NCBI GenBank assembly: GCA_001592805.2
Contig: CP051140.1
Span: 1 to 64,000 of the forward strand
Length of the DNA stretch: 64,000 nucleotides
Direction: 5' to 3'
Source: Peltaster fructicola
Taxonomy: Eukaryota > Ascomycota > Dothideomycetes
Shown: positions 1-11,900 of the stretch, one piece after another
Layout of the letters: each line of letters starts with the position of its first letter
Numbering within the stretch: position 1 is the first letter of the stretch
The notes under the pieces: model-generated
Told to the model about the DNA's origin: nothing
Databases searched by the model: none
The model's input: the letters and a program-made list of their open reading frames with translations, nothing else
Position numbers and translations under genes: made by a program

Positions 1-89
1 CCCTACCCTACCCTACCCTACCCTACCCTACCCTACCCTACCCTACCCTACCCTACCCTACCCTACCCTACCCTACCCTACCCTACCCT
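1..89. repeat. Telomere, CCCTA (TAGGG) five-base repeat array
   Basis: Seventeen perfect head-to-tail copies of CCCTA plus a final CCCT occupy the very start of the window, so the left edge is a chromosome end with the C-rich strand reading inwards. The unit is five bases, not the six-base CCCTAA (TTAGGG) usual in filamentous fungi; no copy carries a second A. The array passes abruptly into satellite-like subtelomeric sequence after base 89. Confidence 0.95.
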
Positions 90-120
90 TGCAGTGTGAG
101 CCTCCCAAGCCCCATGAGGA

Positions 121-3100
121 GACGCTCTGTGCTCTTGAGTCCTTTGTTATGATGCTCTGCTACCGCCGTGGACGTTAAGCAATCGGCAAAGGAGCTCGCT
201 CCAAGCAGCGACAACACAGGTCCAGTGAATATTGCCAGTATGAGCTACTCAGCTTTCGTGGTGGCTTCAAGATGCTCTGTACTCTTGAATGAGTCGTCTT
301 CCGGCGGTGTTGTTGTTCTGAACGTCGAGTAATGTGAAGATCAAGCTCATCGCCTACTGCGACATCACGGCATGCGACACCATCATGCGAGCTCTGTGAG
401 TTCTTCGGGGACCATCACTGCTTCTCGACGCTCTGCGCTGTTGTCGACCATCATGCTGAGTTGCTGCTGTAGCCATTGCGGAACATCGGTCTGACGATCA
501 CTCACTTGCTGCAACTTGACCGCTGTCGAAGAGCTCAGTTGGCGTGTGCGAGCACTGTAATACCCATCGCTGCGTGCCGGAGACTCAAAGATGCTCACTT
601 CACGGCCTCCCAGCTCTGCTGCTGCTTCAGTGATCGAGAATCGAGAGGCTGAAGCTCACTCAACTGCGGCGACGATATCGACCGTCAAGGTGCTCATCCG
701 GTATCTGGAGGCTCTCAAAGCACCACTGTTGACTTGATCCAGCTCTGCACTTCTTAATGAACCATCTCTCGACTCTTTTGCTGCTGTGGCGATCGAGAAA
801 CGATGCTGCAAGATCAGAGATATCTCCCGGCGTCGACGGCTGTTGTTGATACAAAACTCCTTCTGAGCACTCAATAGCATGTCGCAGGGCTTGATCTAGC
901 CTGGCGCTACTCATCGATACACGAGTGACGTCTGCAGCATGCAAGTCGCTTGGTGAATGAGCAAAGACCCAACGTCGTCCAGAATCGTCCATCAGTAGGA
1001 CTCTCGCACGGCCGTCGCTCTCAGAGACCTCTCGGAGGACATCGCACGGTCTTCCCGCTCTTGCGCAAAGCTCTGCGACAAGAACAAGCCGTATAGCTGC
1101 TCCAGTCGTTGTAGACAGTCCTTGAGGTTCAGCGTGACCACATTCACCGTCTGCTCCAGCGCCAAAGTTGCGCTGCTCTTGTGCCATCGACGTATCCATT
1201 GTGTCTCTCTCCGACTCTTGCGCTACACCTTGCGACATCAGTGAGCCCTCCAGGTGCGCCCGTGTGTCTTGCGATCGTCCTTAGAAGCTATGGTGATGAC
1301 CGTCCATCGGCGGTGGCTTCGATTCGCTGCGATGACATTTGTCCGTCGCCGGCTGCTTTCACTGACTGCGGCTGTCTCTGCGCGTCGTCGGTGTTGCTCG
1401 CTGGCTACAGCAGTGTCTGTTCAATCGTAGGTGCCTGTCGCTGGCTGCAGCACTCTCTCTCATCAGTGTCTCTGACTAGCTGCCATGGCGATAACTGTCG
1501 TCGGCTGTGGTGCTATGATGCCATGATAGCACCGCTGTGTGGCTCGCCGATGCCATTCGATGTCGGTCGGCTATTTGACGAGTGCTGTTGTCGATGGATG
1601 TTGCGAAGACCCGTGTGACGCTGAAGACCCTCTGCCACAACATTAGTAGTAACACCTCCGGCAGCCCTGACAACTTCTCAGCTTGCAGTACTCTCTCCTA
1701 GCTCTCGATACCAGGAAGAATCAGCTCTGCAACATGTGTGGTCTTTGAGGAACGACGAGAAAGACTAGCTGAAGCTGACTCACCTATGCCCTCCTTGTGA
1801 CTGTGTACAGTATGCAAAACACGAGCGCACTCTCCAGAAGATAGATTCGAGTCGCAGCTCACCCATCGTATATCGCTGAAGGTCTCAGCATGTGTGTTCG
1901 TCGAGTAATGGCTGTAAGAAGTTCACCTGGCTGAACGAGTACTCCGGCAACAACATGCCTTAGACAGCACCCATGCTCTTGCCCTACTGCATGCCAGCTG
2001 TAGACGGTCCACACTATCCATGGCGTGGAGCGTGAGCCCTTCTGGTGCACTCTCAGATATGCTGTCATTGTCCTCTTAGTCTCCATGCTCTTCACCAATC
2101 TGTCGATACCACCCGGCGGTGTCACCAACTGTCCCCTGCTCTTGCTACTAGGTCTACGCTATCGCTAGATGTGTTGATCAGTGCTGCAATTGCTCTGTGT
2201 GGTGGACAAAGACTGATCGTAGATGTAGTGGGTAGTGATGTCTTGGTACAAGACCAGGGTCTCCGGGGCCTGCGCGGTGCTTTGGTACTCTCGCACGCAA
2301 TGAAGAGCATCGAGCTTATCGATCGCCATAGGCATGGCATGCCTGCAATGTGTACTCGTGGAGGATTGTCTGTGTGGAGTCAGCTGGGTTGAGCTCTTCC
2401 GACAGCACCATCTCCTCTGCGCAGCACTGAAGCAATTCCAGCTACTCTCGTAGCAATAGTACAAGCTCTCAGCTATCCATTGATGTATGGATCACCCTGG
2501 GGACAGACCTGCTTGGAATGTGAAAAATGATTGAAGTCACTCACCTGCGACACCTCCGTCACTCACCAAGTGTTTGCACTGCTCCAATGCCCTCAGCTAC
2601 CATGCAGGACGATAGCAGACACTCTTGGCTTCTCGCTGATGTGTTCCACATCGCAACAGCTGCTCTGTGCGATGCACAAAGGCCATTGACAGCTGCACCA
2701 TTACGCTCACAACAGACAGCACCGTGACGGCGTGTGTACTCCAATACTCTCAACAACGTTATCCACTGATCACTTGCTCTTACACTCTGCCCTCCGTCAT
2801 GGACATGCTGTTCAGTCGCTCGCTTCGTTGTGTAATGGCTCTCGGAAGTGCGGACTTCGTGACGCTCAGCGACAAGTACACCACTCTCAACACATTGTAT
2901 CCTTCCTCCGACTCTTACACTCGCATCTATGAGCCTCTCAGAATATGCGGACGTAGCGGATTCGGTGTCTGGGCGTGGCGCTGCTGTCTTAGGATCGTGA
3001 TGAGGTGGGAAGGCATGTGGTGGTGTCGGAGGAGGTACAGTGCAGCTGTACTGCTCGCGGTCGGCTGTCGTGGTCTTTGGCTACTCGCATACTCTCGACG

Positions 3101-5250
3101 CTCTCGTTTGGGGCTTGAAATGAGCTGCCTGCGATGTGTGTTCGTCGAATAATACCTGGTTGAAGATCAGCTTGATCAACAGCAGCACCACCGACTTGTG
3201 TGCTCGATGTCCACCAAGGCGCCAGGTCTTCTCCAGATATGTTCCTTCATCTCCGTCGCGATCATTTGGTGCTTGGAAGAGGTCCCTGCAGTGCACGGCG
3301 ATTGAGTAGCACCTGCTCCAAGATCGGCGTCTCGCAGCCCAGCATATCGACGACTTCCTCAAATCGTTTCGAGAGTATCAGGCGTCCTGTGAGCACTCTC
3401 TCCGGCTCGTACGCTCTGCATGACAGCAAGTACGAGCACTGCATGTGCTGTGCGGTGTGTTTTGACCATCCAATTTTGCAAAGTGCTCCACCAGGATCAC
3501 CACTCTGCCTTTTATCCTGACTCCTGGACAGCCCACCTGCCTCTCAACTTGTTCTCCTACTCTTACGGATCAATCTGATGTATGAACAAATGCTGCAGGA
3601 TGTCTGGTCGTCGAACGGTACCTGTTTGAAGATCAGGTTATCCACATAGTCGCACGCACCTCAACGGCGATACCAACGTCTGTACAACATCTGCACGTTT
3701 CCACGAGCTCAGCTTACTCTCACGCACTTGCTGAGGCAGCTTGATCGACCTTTCCTGGTGCTTTGGTAGTTGGGATGTAGCAATCGTCATGCTCAGTGTC
3801 GGCAGCATCAACACCCAGCGCAGGACGTGAGCCATCGCAAGACTCCCGAAACTGCAGTCCAGCGATAGCGCAGCTCGATAGCTCTGATCTGTAGCTTGAT
3901 TGAGCTGGACAGGTCTTCTGTGATCTGAAGACAACCATCGAGAAGATGTATGACCTTTGAGTTGTCACCACGATGTGCGAGCCGCCAGTGACAATGAGGC
4001 GTCTTTGCTGGCCGTTATGCGATTCTTTGTGTTCGTAGCTCTTGATCGTAATGACCCTGAAGCCTGCAAGATGCGCAATCGTCGAGTTATCGCTGTTGTC
4101 GTGTGCACTTGTGCAGAAGTTCGGCCTGAAGAACGTGGACGTATGTAGCCTGTATACCCTTTTCGACAATCCTAGCTCTTCCCGTTGACGATACGCTATC
4201 GGTTGATGGTCTCGCAGGCTCTGCAACTGCTCTGTGTGGTCGTAGATGCATCGTGCCGCTCGTCCATGTGCCTCAGCTTCACTGTCGACGACACTCCGAA
4301 CGGCAGCTTGTATACTGGATTTGACAGCCCCAGTTCTTCCTGTCGGCACTGCACAGTCGATTGATGGTCTCGCAGACTCTGCAACTGCTCTGCGCCTTCA
4401 TGATATCATTGCGACGCTCCTCGGTGTGCCTCAGCTTCATCGTCCACAACACACCCGCGAATAGCATGTATTCTGGTGTCAATCTATCCAGCTCTTTCTG
4501 TAGCTCTGTAGCTCTCATGCGCAGCGATTGCGAAGTGTGCAGCTTCAGTTCCGACCGAGAAATGGTGGTGTGATGATGGCAGTGTGTCCAGCTTCGAATG
4601 TCACAAGCAATGCCCTGCAGCTCCAATATTCATATACCACCATTCCCTGCTCTTTCTGTAGCTTCGAAACTTGCTACGACGTGGTTGGTGGTGTTTACAG
4701 GTGCTCTGATCGTTGCTGAAGATGTTGTCGTGTCGAAGGAGGTCCTATTTCATGATCAGCAACATCGACAACGCCACTGCTCCAGAGCTCTCAAGCAAGT
4801 CGCAGCTGATAGTGTACACTCTACACTCTTGCTTGAAGCATGCCTCGCTCTTCTGACGGCTCTGTGCGCTGAGATATCGCTGTCGGCGTCGAACGTTGCG
4901 CTGGTCCATGAACAGCGATGTCAAGATCATCAAGGCTTCGGATGCTCTAAAAGATGGCCTAGCTGATAGAGTAGGCTCGGCGCTCTTGCTAGAAGTATAG
5001 CTCATTCCTCTGATGGCTCTGTACGTTGAGGTGTGGTCGTCGGCGTCGAACGTCGCTCTGGTCCATCGGTAGCAATATGAGCACCGCCACGGCGCTATGA
5101 GTCTTCAAGGACACCGCAGCTGAGAGAGCACACTCGCCGCTTCCGCCACAAGTATCTGTCATCTTGCTGACTGCTCTGCACGTTGAGGTATGGCTGTCAC
5201 CGTCGTACGCCGCCCTGCTTCTTCATCAGCAACTACACCACCTGTACGAA
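121..5250. repeat. Degenerate ~157-bp tandem satellite, telomere-proximal part
   Basis: Related words recur at a near-constant interval. A GAYGCTCTG-type word starts at 121, 271, 427, 590 (diverged) and 741. A CCAGCTCTTYCTG-type word starts at 4172, 4330, 4488 and 4646, exactly 158 bp apart. GATGGTCTCGCAG starts at 4205 and 4363. A GRYKGCTCTG word starts at 4855, 5012 and 5169, exactly 157 bp apart. A separate motif around CGTCGARTAAT, followed by TGAAGATCA in most copies, starts at 323, 1899, 3143 and 3609; the intervals are close to 10, 8 and 3 units. Units differ by roughly a third of their bases, so it is an old array. Exact borders cannot be set by eye. Confidence 0.7.
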
Positions 5251-6330
5251 CCGTAAGACTCCCGAAAGATATCTTGGTCGATACAGCAGAGTCAACACTG
5301 TCATATGAGGCTATACTGATCCCTCGATCGCGTGTCGTCGTCTCGTTACACGTCTGTTGTGATGCGCGCGCTTGTCGCAATCATGCGTCTCGGCGTCTTG
5401 CTGTGGTGGTCGTGTACATCTATACTGTCCACTGGGCGATAACAGGCACTCGGCGCTCTCGATGACAACAAACACGAGCGCAATAGCAGTCCGACTCGTG
5501 GATTTGTTGATGTCGTTGTCTTGGGTATGAGGGCTTTGCAGAGTTTTTCACATGTCAGCGGAGACATCACCAGCACTCTTGGCACCACTTCTTCGACCAT
5601 TGCGACACCCATGCTGTCTCAACACTCCCGAAATAATGCTCAGGAGGTAGTAGATGTTATACGCTATCGTCTCAGCTTTGAACGAGCTGCATAGCACGCG
5701 TAGCCATGCAGATATAACCATTTGCGCTCTGTGCTCGGGTACTTTGCAAATTTGTGTTGCAGTCAATTCCATCCACTCAATTGCACATGCGTTTCGGTTC
5801 TTCAACAAGCGATATACCAATGATACATTGACTACGGATGTGTACAGCACCGCCCACGGCCTACCGCATCCTTTAGTGATCGTACGACGCTCGTATCCAG
5901 CTCAATGCCTCAAACATGCGCGGATGGACCACAATCCTTGGTCTGGGCTGCTCACAAGGACGATGATGAGCTGCTCATGCAATGCTGGAATCGTTGTCAA
6001 TGGACTTGAGCTCTATGCTCTCTCTGGCACACACCCTACACATCTAGACCCTGTGCAATAAGCAAGCACTGACAACGAGGGCGATGTACAGCCTCTGACA
6101 GTAGGTGTTCGAACGCTTTTGACAACTCCCTGCTGCAGATACACACACACAGAAGAGCCGTCGACAAGCTCGCCAAGGCAAGAGTGGACGCTTGATGTGC
6201 TGTGGGAGCCTCGACAACGCATGTGAGCTTCTCACGGCGGTCAATGTCTTGGATGATGATTGTGGGCTCTCATCAATTGATGAATGTCTTCACCAGCTAC
6301 TGTCAGCTCAAGCCGGATAGTAGACGTCTT

Positions 6331-6930
6331 CAGCAGTGTTTCTGGGCTCTTACAGTTGTCGGACATCCTCAACAAGGAATCTGGACTGGATATGGCTAGC
6401 GGACGGCTTCATGAAGGACTACAAGCTTTCGGCGATCATTGCATGGCTCAGACAACACCTGTGAGCTTCTAACCACGATGGACGTGGTCAACAACATCTC
6501 CGAGATGCCACTGATTAGCAGTCCAGCTTCTAGCGACTGGTGCATGCTTCGACAAAGCCTGTGAAATTCCAGCGAAGAAAGGACGTTCTCAGCACGATGG
6601 TGAGCTCTGAGTGTTCAGTAGACGGCTTCGACGTTGCCGAGAAGATCCTTGTGACCGGTAGACGGCTTCAACAGCAACGACGAGCTCTCGATGAGCAGCG
6701 GACGGCCCCGACATGGACGGCGAACTTCTTAGGATCAATAGGCGGACTAGGCATCGACAACGAGCTTCTTGTGGAGGATCGACGGCCTCACTGGTAGCCA
6801 TGTTCTTACACTAATCGGCAGACGTTCTCGACATTGATTGTGAGCTCAGGCGATCGTCGTACACCCTTAGCGATGGTCGTGAACTATCACTTTCTTGACT
6901 TCGACAAGAGCCATCTGAGACTCTCAGCAA
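6331..6930. repeat. Degenerate ~40-bp tandem repeat (GACGGCTTC..GAGCTCT)
   Basis: A module of the form GACGGCTTCRACA, about 12 bases, then GAGCTTCT/GAGCTCT recurs at about 6331, 6370, 6402, 6441, 6481, 6542, 6582, 6622, 6662, 6704, 6740, 6780, 6823, 6862 and 6897. Most steps are 35-43 bp, with one step of about 60 bp. Four modules are about 157-160 bp, so this looks like the basic monomer from which the longer-period satellite is built. Copies are strongly diverged and no protein is encoded through them in one frame. Confidence 0.7.
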
Positions 6931-7340
6931 GAGGTGAGCGTATCCTCAGATCGTGCTGAGTCCCTGACGCTTTGCCAGTATAGAGTACAACAGGACAGCG
7001 GTCGACGGCCTGGGACGTGGGCACTCAGCTTCAATGCTCTGACGCCGAAGTTTAGCTCGTGTTGCTGCAATGTTGGTGTGGCGCCCAGGACAAGGCGGAG
7101 GCGCTCTCTGATTGCTGTTGACAGGACAATGACAAGCTTCAGATGCTCTTCGGCAGCCCGCGACGAGAGCGCAGAGGTCTGCAAGGGCCTGAACTGCTGC
7201 TAGGACATTGCCACGACGACTGCGAGCTTCCGAGACTCTGAACGCCAGTACGAACGACTCCTACAGCTCCAGCATCGTTGCGGCCAAGCGAACTGACGAC
7301 GGTTTCGATGCCTTGAATCTGCATCTAATGACAAGCTGAA

Positions 7341-7605
7341 GATGTGCAATGATGATCCTCAGCCCTCAAAGCCCTGGCTATCTGTGAGTAAGACAATCTC
7401 ATGACGGTCCTCGAATGCTGACGATCCTGCTGGTGGCAGTTTATGTCTTCAATGACCACAGCAACCTGACGATGTGCAATGAGAAGTCGCAACTTGACGT
7501 ATCGGCGATCTGCAAAGCAAAGGAAACCCACGACGGTCCTCAGACGCCAGAAAAGTCACAATGGGCTGATCTTGACCTCTGTAGCAGGATCCTCTGTAGC
7601 AGGAT
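7341..7605. repeat. Diverged ~130-bp tandem duplication and a 15-bp direct repeat
   Basis: GATGTGCAATGA starts at 7341 and 7471, and GACGGTCCTC starts at 7403 and 7532, so a segment of about 130 bp is present twice in tandem. At 7576-7605 the 15-mer CCTCTGTAGCAGGAT is repeated twice without change, a much more recent event than the surrounding divergence. Confidence 0.7.
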
Positions 7606-8759
7606 CATGAAGTGCTGCGACTGGGTAGGGGTTGAATGGCAAACCACTGAATCATGGTTATCGACGACATTGATCGTAGGCTGCCAAACGCCTCTGCATG
7701 GTTGAGAACATGACGTTGTGCTGTCCTTGCTCGAAGTCGAACAAATCAGACGCTGCCTATGAAGACTGTACAGTGACGAGAGAATCGATGAGCCGTTCAT
7801 GCTACTGCGCCTCTGTCAAGACAGATGATGTGCGGTTGTACTGCCAGTAGTCTGAAGCTGCAAAGGACCATGGATGCAGCTTGATATCGTGCTGTACTCC
7901 TCTCGACATCGCTCAGGATGTGTTGTGACATCGAACGTGGCCCAGAGGGCTGAGTGAGAGGGCTGGATCCGATTGTCGCTCTGCTCGTAGTTAACACATC
8001 TTCTTCTCCTCGGGTATGTGTCGTGGGCAACCCTTCAAGTCGTCAACAGCGGCCTGCTGATTGTCAGAACAGCTGTACAGCTCCAGTATTGATGACGACT
8101 CGCTGGCCATAGCGAATCTACGTTGACGACACCATGGTAGAACCATATCTTGCTACTGAGCTCTCTCGTGGCGATGCATTGATCACACCAGCGTAAGAAG
8201 ACGGCAGGAGTGTCGTGTCTGCCTTCGATGATGTGCTGATGCTGCTCTGCGTACTCATATTACTCGTGGACGACGGCGTCAATTGCAATGCTCTTTCGAT
8301 CATACTCGTCTCATAATGCTGCTTCGGTGACAGTAATGGTAATGGCGAGCTCTTGTGCCACTCACGACGACGACAAGGACCAACAGTCTCATGTGTTCGA
8401 CTTCATTGGCACCATTTGCTGCAATGGCTTCCCGATTGTTGATCAGTAAGAAACGTTAGGCTCTTAGATGATCCCCAGCGGCTTCCAGGACGAGCGGATA
8501 AGACACATTCACAAGCATCCGCACTAGACAATGGTCTTGACTGAGCTCTCACTAGTTCTGAGCGAGCTGCTACTTTCAAAGACATTGCAGACGTCCAGTA
8601 GTCTGAGGACATCGTCAGAAGTGCGCCTGACTATAGCGATCCTGTACACAGGGCTCCTGCAATATTGTAGCTGACTTGGCACCCATGACAAGAGTGCTGT
8701 CGACGTGGCACTGCTTTCATGATCCTCTGTTGCTTGTGAGGAGGGTTGTACGCTCCACG

Positions 8760-9230
8760 CGCTCCCGATCATGGTGGTGCTGTCATACCATCATGATGCT
8801 TGGTCGCTTCTCAACTGGATCGAGGGTTGCAACAATCGTCTGGTGCCTGCGTTGCTACGAGTGAGCGGTATCGAATGCTCAGTGGCCTTCTAATGACAAC
8901 GACGCTGTGACTGAGGTTCGCTGAACGATCAGATGCATCCTTGACGAGAGCATTGCTGTGATCATGCTATACTGCTTGTGACAGAGTTGTGTTGAGCGAT
9001 TGGCTGACGATAGCATGTTGCTGTTGCATATCTCATGCTAGAAGCCACTGCTGACCACGGTAGGAAGTCTCGTCGCTGGTTGGAACGATCCTCTGCATCC
9101 TTCGGCAGCTTCAGAGATGATGGCGAAACGTGAGCCCGAGAAGTGAGACTCTCCACGATGCTGACCACGATGCTCGTCACTATCCTATGGTAGAAGATCG
9201 TGTGTAGCGTGAGACAGTGTCGCTCATGAG
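8760..9230. repeat. Further ~158-bp period satellite units
   Basis: The word CGATC followed by an AT/TGCATCC-like stretch recurs near 8765, 8923 and 9083 (steps 158 and 160 bp). The second and third copies share GAACGATC and TGCATCCTT. This extends the same long period seen nearer the telomere to at least 9.2 kb. Confidence 0.5.
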
Positions 9231-9710
9231 CTGTGCAACGTGCTGTGGCTGCTGACGCAAGGCTTGGATCTTCCGGTGTACATCTTGCTGTATCTCAACT
9301 GATGCACGACGCTCATAACGACGACAACCTCGAATAAGCAGCCTCTACTGCGTACCACAGCGACATCGACAGTGACCGGCAAGGGCTCGAAAAGATCGTT
9401 GTTTTTCCTCCTCAACATCAGGCTCATCGACACATGCTTGCTGAACTCCGTCCCTGGTCTTGACGAGATATCACTGATGACTCCTCTGAGGCCTCTCGTG
9501 TTCGTGGTATGGTTGCGATGACAATGCATTATTGACTTGCTGGTCGTCTTTAGACAGACGACAACCATTCTATTGTTAGCTCAGGCTCGCTGTGACGCAA
9601 GATCAACCATTACCGAGAGCAGCTCAAGCAGCGTGCTCTGCGGAGCTGCTGCCTGACCAAATGAGATGGTGAAGACCGAGGTGATGGGTGTTGGGTGTAG
9701 ACGAATGAAG

Positions 9711-9770
9711 AACTGTGATTAACGAAAGACTGTGATTAACGAAAGACTGTGACCCCAAGACTGTGATTGC
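9711..9770. repeat. Short 17-bp tandem repeat (GACTGTGATTAACGAAA)
   Basis: Two nearly perfect 17-bp units (9711-9727 and 9728-9744) are followed by decayed GACTGTGA starts at 9745 and near 9759. It is a small minisatellite inside the gene-free region. Confidence 0.75.
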
Positions 9771-11614
9771 TGATGAAGACTTGGACGGCCAGATGTGAGG
9801 CATGCGGATGTGCACACTATGTTTGTGAGGGCATCTCAGCGCTCGTCAACCAAGCTGCTATGCTGAGATGCGAAGACGAGCAAGACGATTCGTTCTCGTG
9901 AAACCATACTGGTTGACAGCAGGTATTCAAGCTCAGAAGATGCAGTGCTTGCCTTGTCTGAGATCCTGCTGAGCTTCTGTTATAGAGACTGTGAATGATG
10001 GCGGATCGCTGACTGTCATTCTGTAGGCGTCGTGGTTCAGCGAACGAGGTGATGAGGGAGGTATGCTGCAGGCCAGCAAATCGACAAAGGACGTACGATT
10101 GGCATTGACGGCGGATCGAAAGAGTTTCGAATTGAGACTGCACTCGAAGAGTAGAACGAGGAACGATTGCAGGAATGTGAGGCAAAGGTGAGGGGATGAC
10201 CGCGTCAAGCCATAGTGCAACCACAGCACATGCGACAATATGCAGAGGAGTCTGCACAAGCAGGTCAGCTGACTGAGCATAGTCTGGTGTAGCAGAGTCG
10301 TGCATGTGAGTTGGGTGCTGGGCAGGGAGAGCATACGTTAATGCTGGAAGAGAGGATGCAGAAGCGATGATCATGTAGCTGGATGTGCAATATGGATAGG
10401 TGAGAGACGGGTCTGCGTGTGAGGGAGTGTGCTGTCAAGTGACACAGCAGCAAGATTGTCTTTTCGTGAGCCGGTGTGCTGTCGAGTGGTGTATGGACGA
10501 GATCGCGCGTCGGATAAGGTGTGCTCTGGAGCGTGCTTCGATGCGATCGTGCTTCTGAGCGATAGTCACCTCCAGGTGGTGCACATGCTGTCTTGCTATT
10601 GTCAGTGCTGTTACGGAGGCCTTTGAACTAGGTCAGGTCGTTGGGAATGAGAATCTTATCTTGATGGTGGTGAGGCCGCGTGAGACAATGTCGCCTTGCC
10701 TGCGATGTGTTGTGTATCGAAAGCTTCTTGTCAAGGTATTGCCTCGAGCATGCTGTCGAAGTACGCTGTATGAGCCTGAAGATGCTGCTGCAAAGGTATG
10801 GACGGCGCAGCGTCGTTCAATCTGAAGCCTCCTATGCTCGCAGTCTCGTACACGTAGGCGTTCTAGTCGAGCTTGCTCAAGTGGAATCCAACATCTGGAG
10901 AAAGATCACAACCATGCTGTGGACCGCCTCTTCTGACTGCTCTTGAGGAGATGATGATGAAGACTGTGTCGTATTGTCTCTTGGAGAACCCGATGGCCGT
11001 GCTTACGGAAAGGACAGTGCCATGCATGGAAGCCAGCTTCAGAGGCGGTGATCACTGCAGACCGTGATGGATCATAGGTACATGCAAAGCGGTGGCTCCA
11101 TAGGTGGTCTTGTAGTCTTCCTTCGGTCTTCTTCTGATCCTTGTAGCCTCGCCCTATGCTTCCTGTGTAGTTTTGTCTTGCTCTTTCTGTATGGTCATGC
11201 CTTGCTCTCTCGCTGTTCTCTTGCCGTGCTCTTCCTGCTTCATAGGAGCCGCTTACCTGTGTCATGTTGAGAACGCAGTAGTGAGGTGACCCAGTCGAAG
11301 GAAGAGGGATCGAAGTGAAGCGCAGGAGGGTGCGAAGGTGTTCGAGTGGTGTAGAAGCTTGTTTGGGTGCTTCAGGACAACGATCGTCTTTCGTGGGTGC
11401 CGATTCGAAGCAGGAGGATCGGCCCCAGACTGCTGCTGTGCTCTTGATGGCAGAGAATGCATACGATTGGACGTGGCAACATTGCTATGGCGTTGAAGCT
11501 CAAGATCGGAGGAGAGCTGGGTGTGTCTCGTGGTCCAGTCAAGGTTAGGAGATAAAACCGATCGCCTCGCACGACGATTCGACGAAAGTGTAGAAGTCTG
11601 AATCCTCCGGAGGA

Positions 11615-11690
11615 CAGCTTGAGGTGGAATGAGAGATCTGAATGGCTCATACACAGCTGGAGGTCGAAGGTAAGATCTGAGTAGCTCGAA
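11615..11690. repeat. Pair of ~39-bp repeat units
   Basis: CAGCTTGAGGTGG..AGATCTGAATGGCTC at 11615 and CAGCTGGAGGTCG..AGATCTGAGTAGCTCG at 11654 are 39 bp apart and align without gaps. The monomer length matches that at 6.3-6.9 kb although the sequence differs. Confidence 0.65.
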
Positions 11691-11825
11691 CTTCGTGGAG
11701 CAGCTAAGGCACTGGCGTAGAAGGCTGTGGCCTGTAAGACAGCTGGTCGCTGGAGTACCTGATTAGGTTGTAGACAAGCTCGAAGGACGGACAACAGCCT
11801 TTGACAAGTCAGTAAACGAATGAAA

Positions 11826-11900
11826 CTACCCTGCTTACCCTAGGAAATATACCACGACCCTTCGACCCTACTATCCGACCCTACTACCCATACCTACCCT
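11826..11900. repeat. Interstitial degenerate telomere-like tract
   Basis: Within 75 bases there are repeated CTACCCT, TACCCTA, GACCCTACT, GACCCTACTACCCA and CCTACCCT words, in the same orientation as the terminal telomere. The joins read CCCTAC/TACCC, as expected from decayed five-base CCCTA units, and no CCCTAA is present. It sits where the flanking repeat family changes, which fits an ancient chromosome end later buried by addition of 11.8 kb of new subtelomere, or a telomere capture or fusion scar. Confidence 0.7.

Larger units (their letters stand above)
90..11825. other. Gene-free subtelomere made of degenerate satellite
   Basis: No reading frame here has a recognisable domain, coherent introns or a believable start context. 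The sequence is about half GC, with T exceeding A on the top strand and constant recurrence of words such as GCTCT, GAGCTCT and GACGGCTTC. Many recurrences are spaced near 157 bp or near 40 bp (detailed in separate entries), so the block is best read as an old, heavily diverged tandem satellite. Open frames of 190-210 codons on the minus strand (660-1238, 3720-4349) are about the length expected by chance or are by-products of the repeat. Confidence 0.7.

Noticed and set aside
660-1238. 192-codon minus-strand open frame with protein-like composition
   Set aside because: No domain, no leader, and it lies in the ~157-bp satellite; about one such length is expected by chance in a window this size.
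3720-4349. 209-codon minus-strand open frame
   Set aside because: It runs through the 158-bp repeat array, whose units switch frame each time; a by-product of the repeat, discussed as a finding instead.
7625-7634. GGGTAGGGG, a possible second interstitial telomere remnant
   Set aside because: Only one and a half units in the opposite orientation; chance cannot be excluded.
9817-10374. 185-codon minus-strand open frame
   Set aside because: Overlaps another long open frame on the same strand, composition is low in typical folded-protein pattern, and no family is recognisable.
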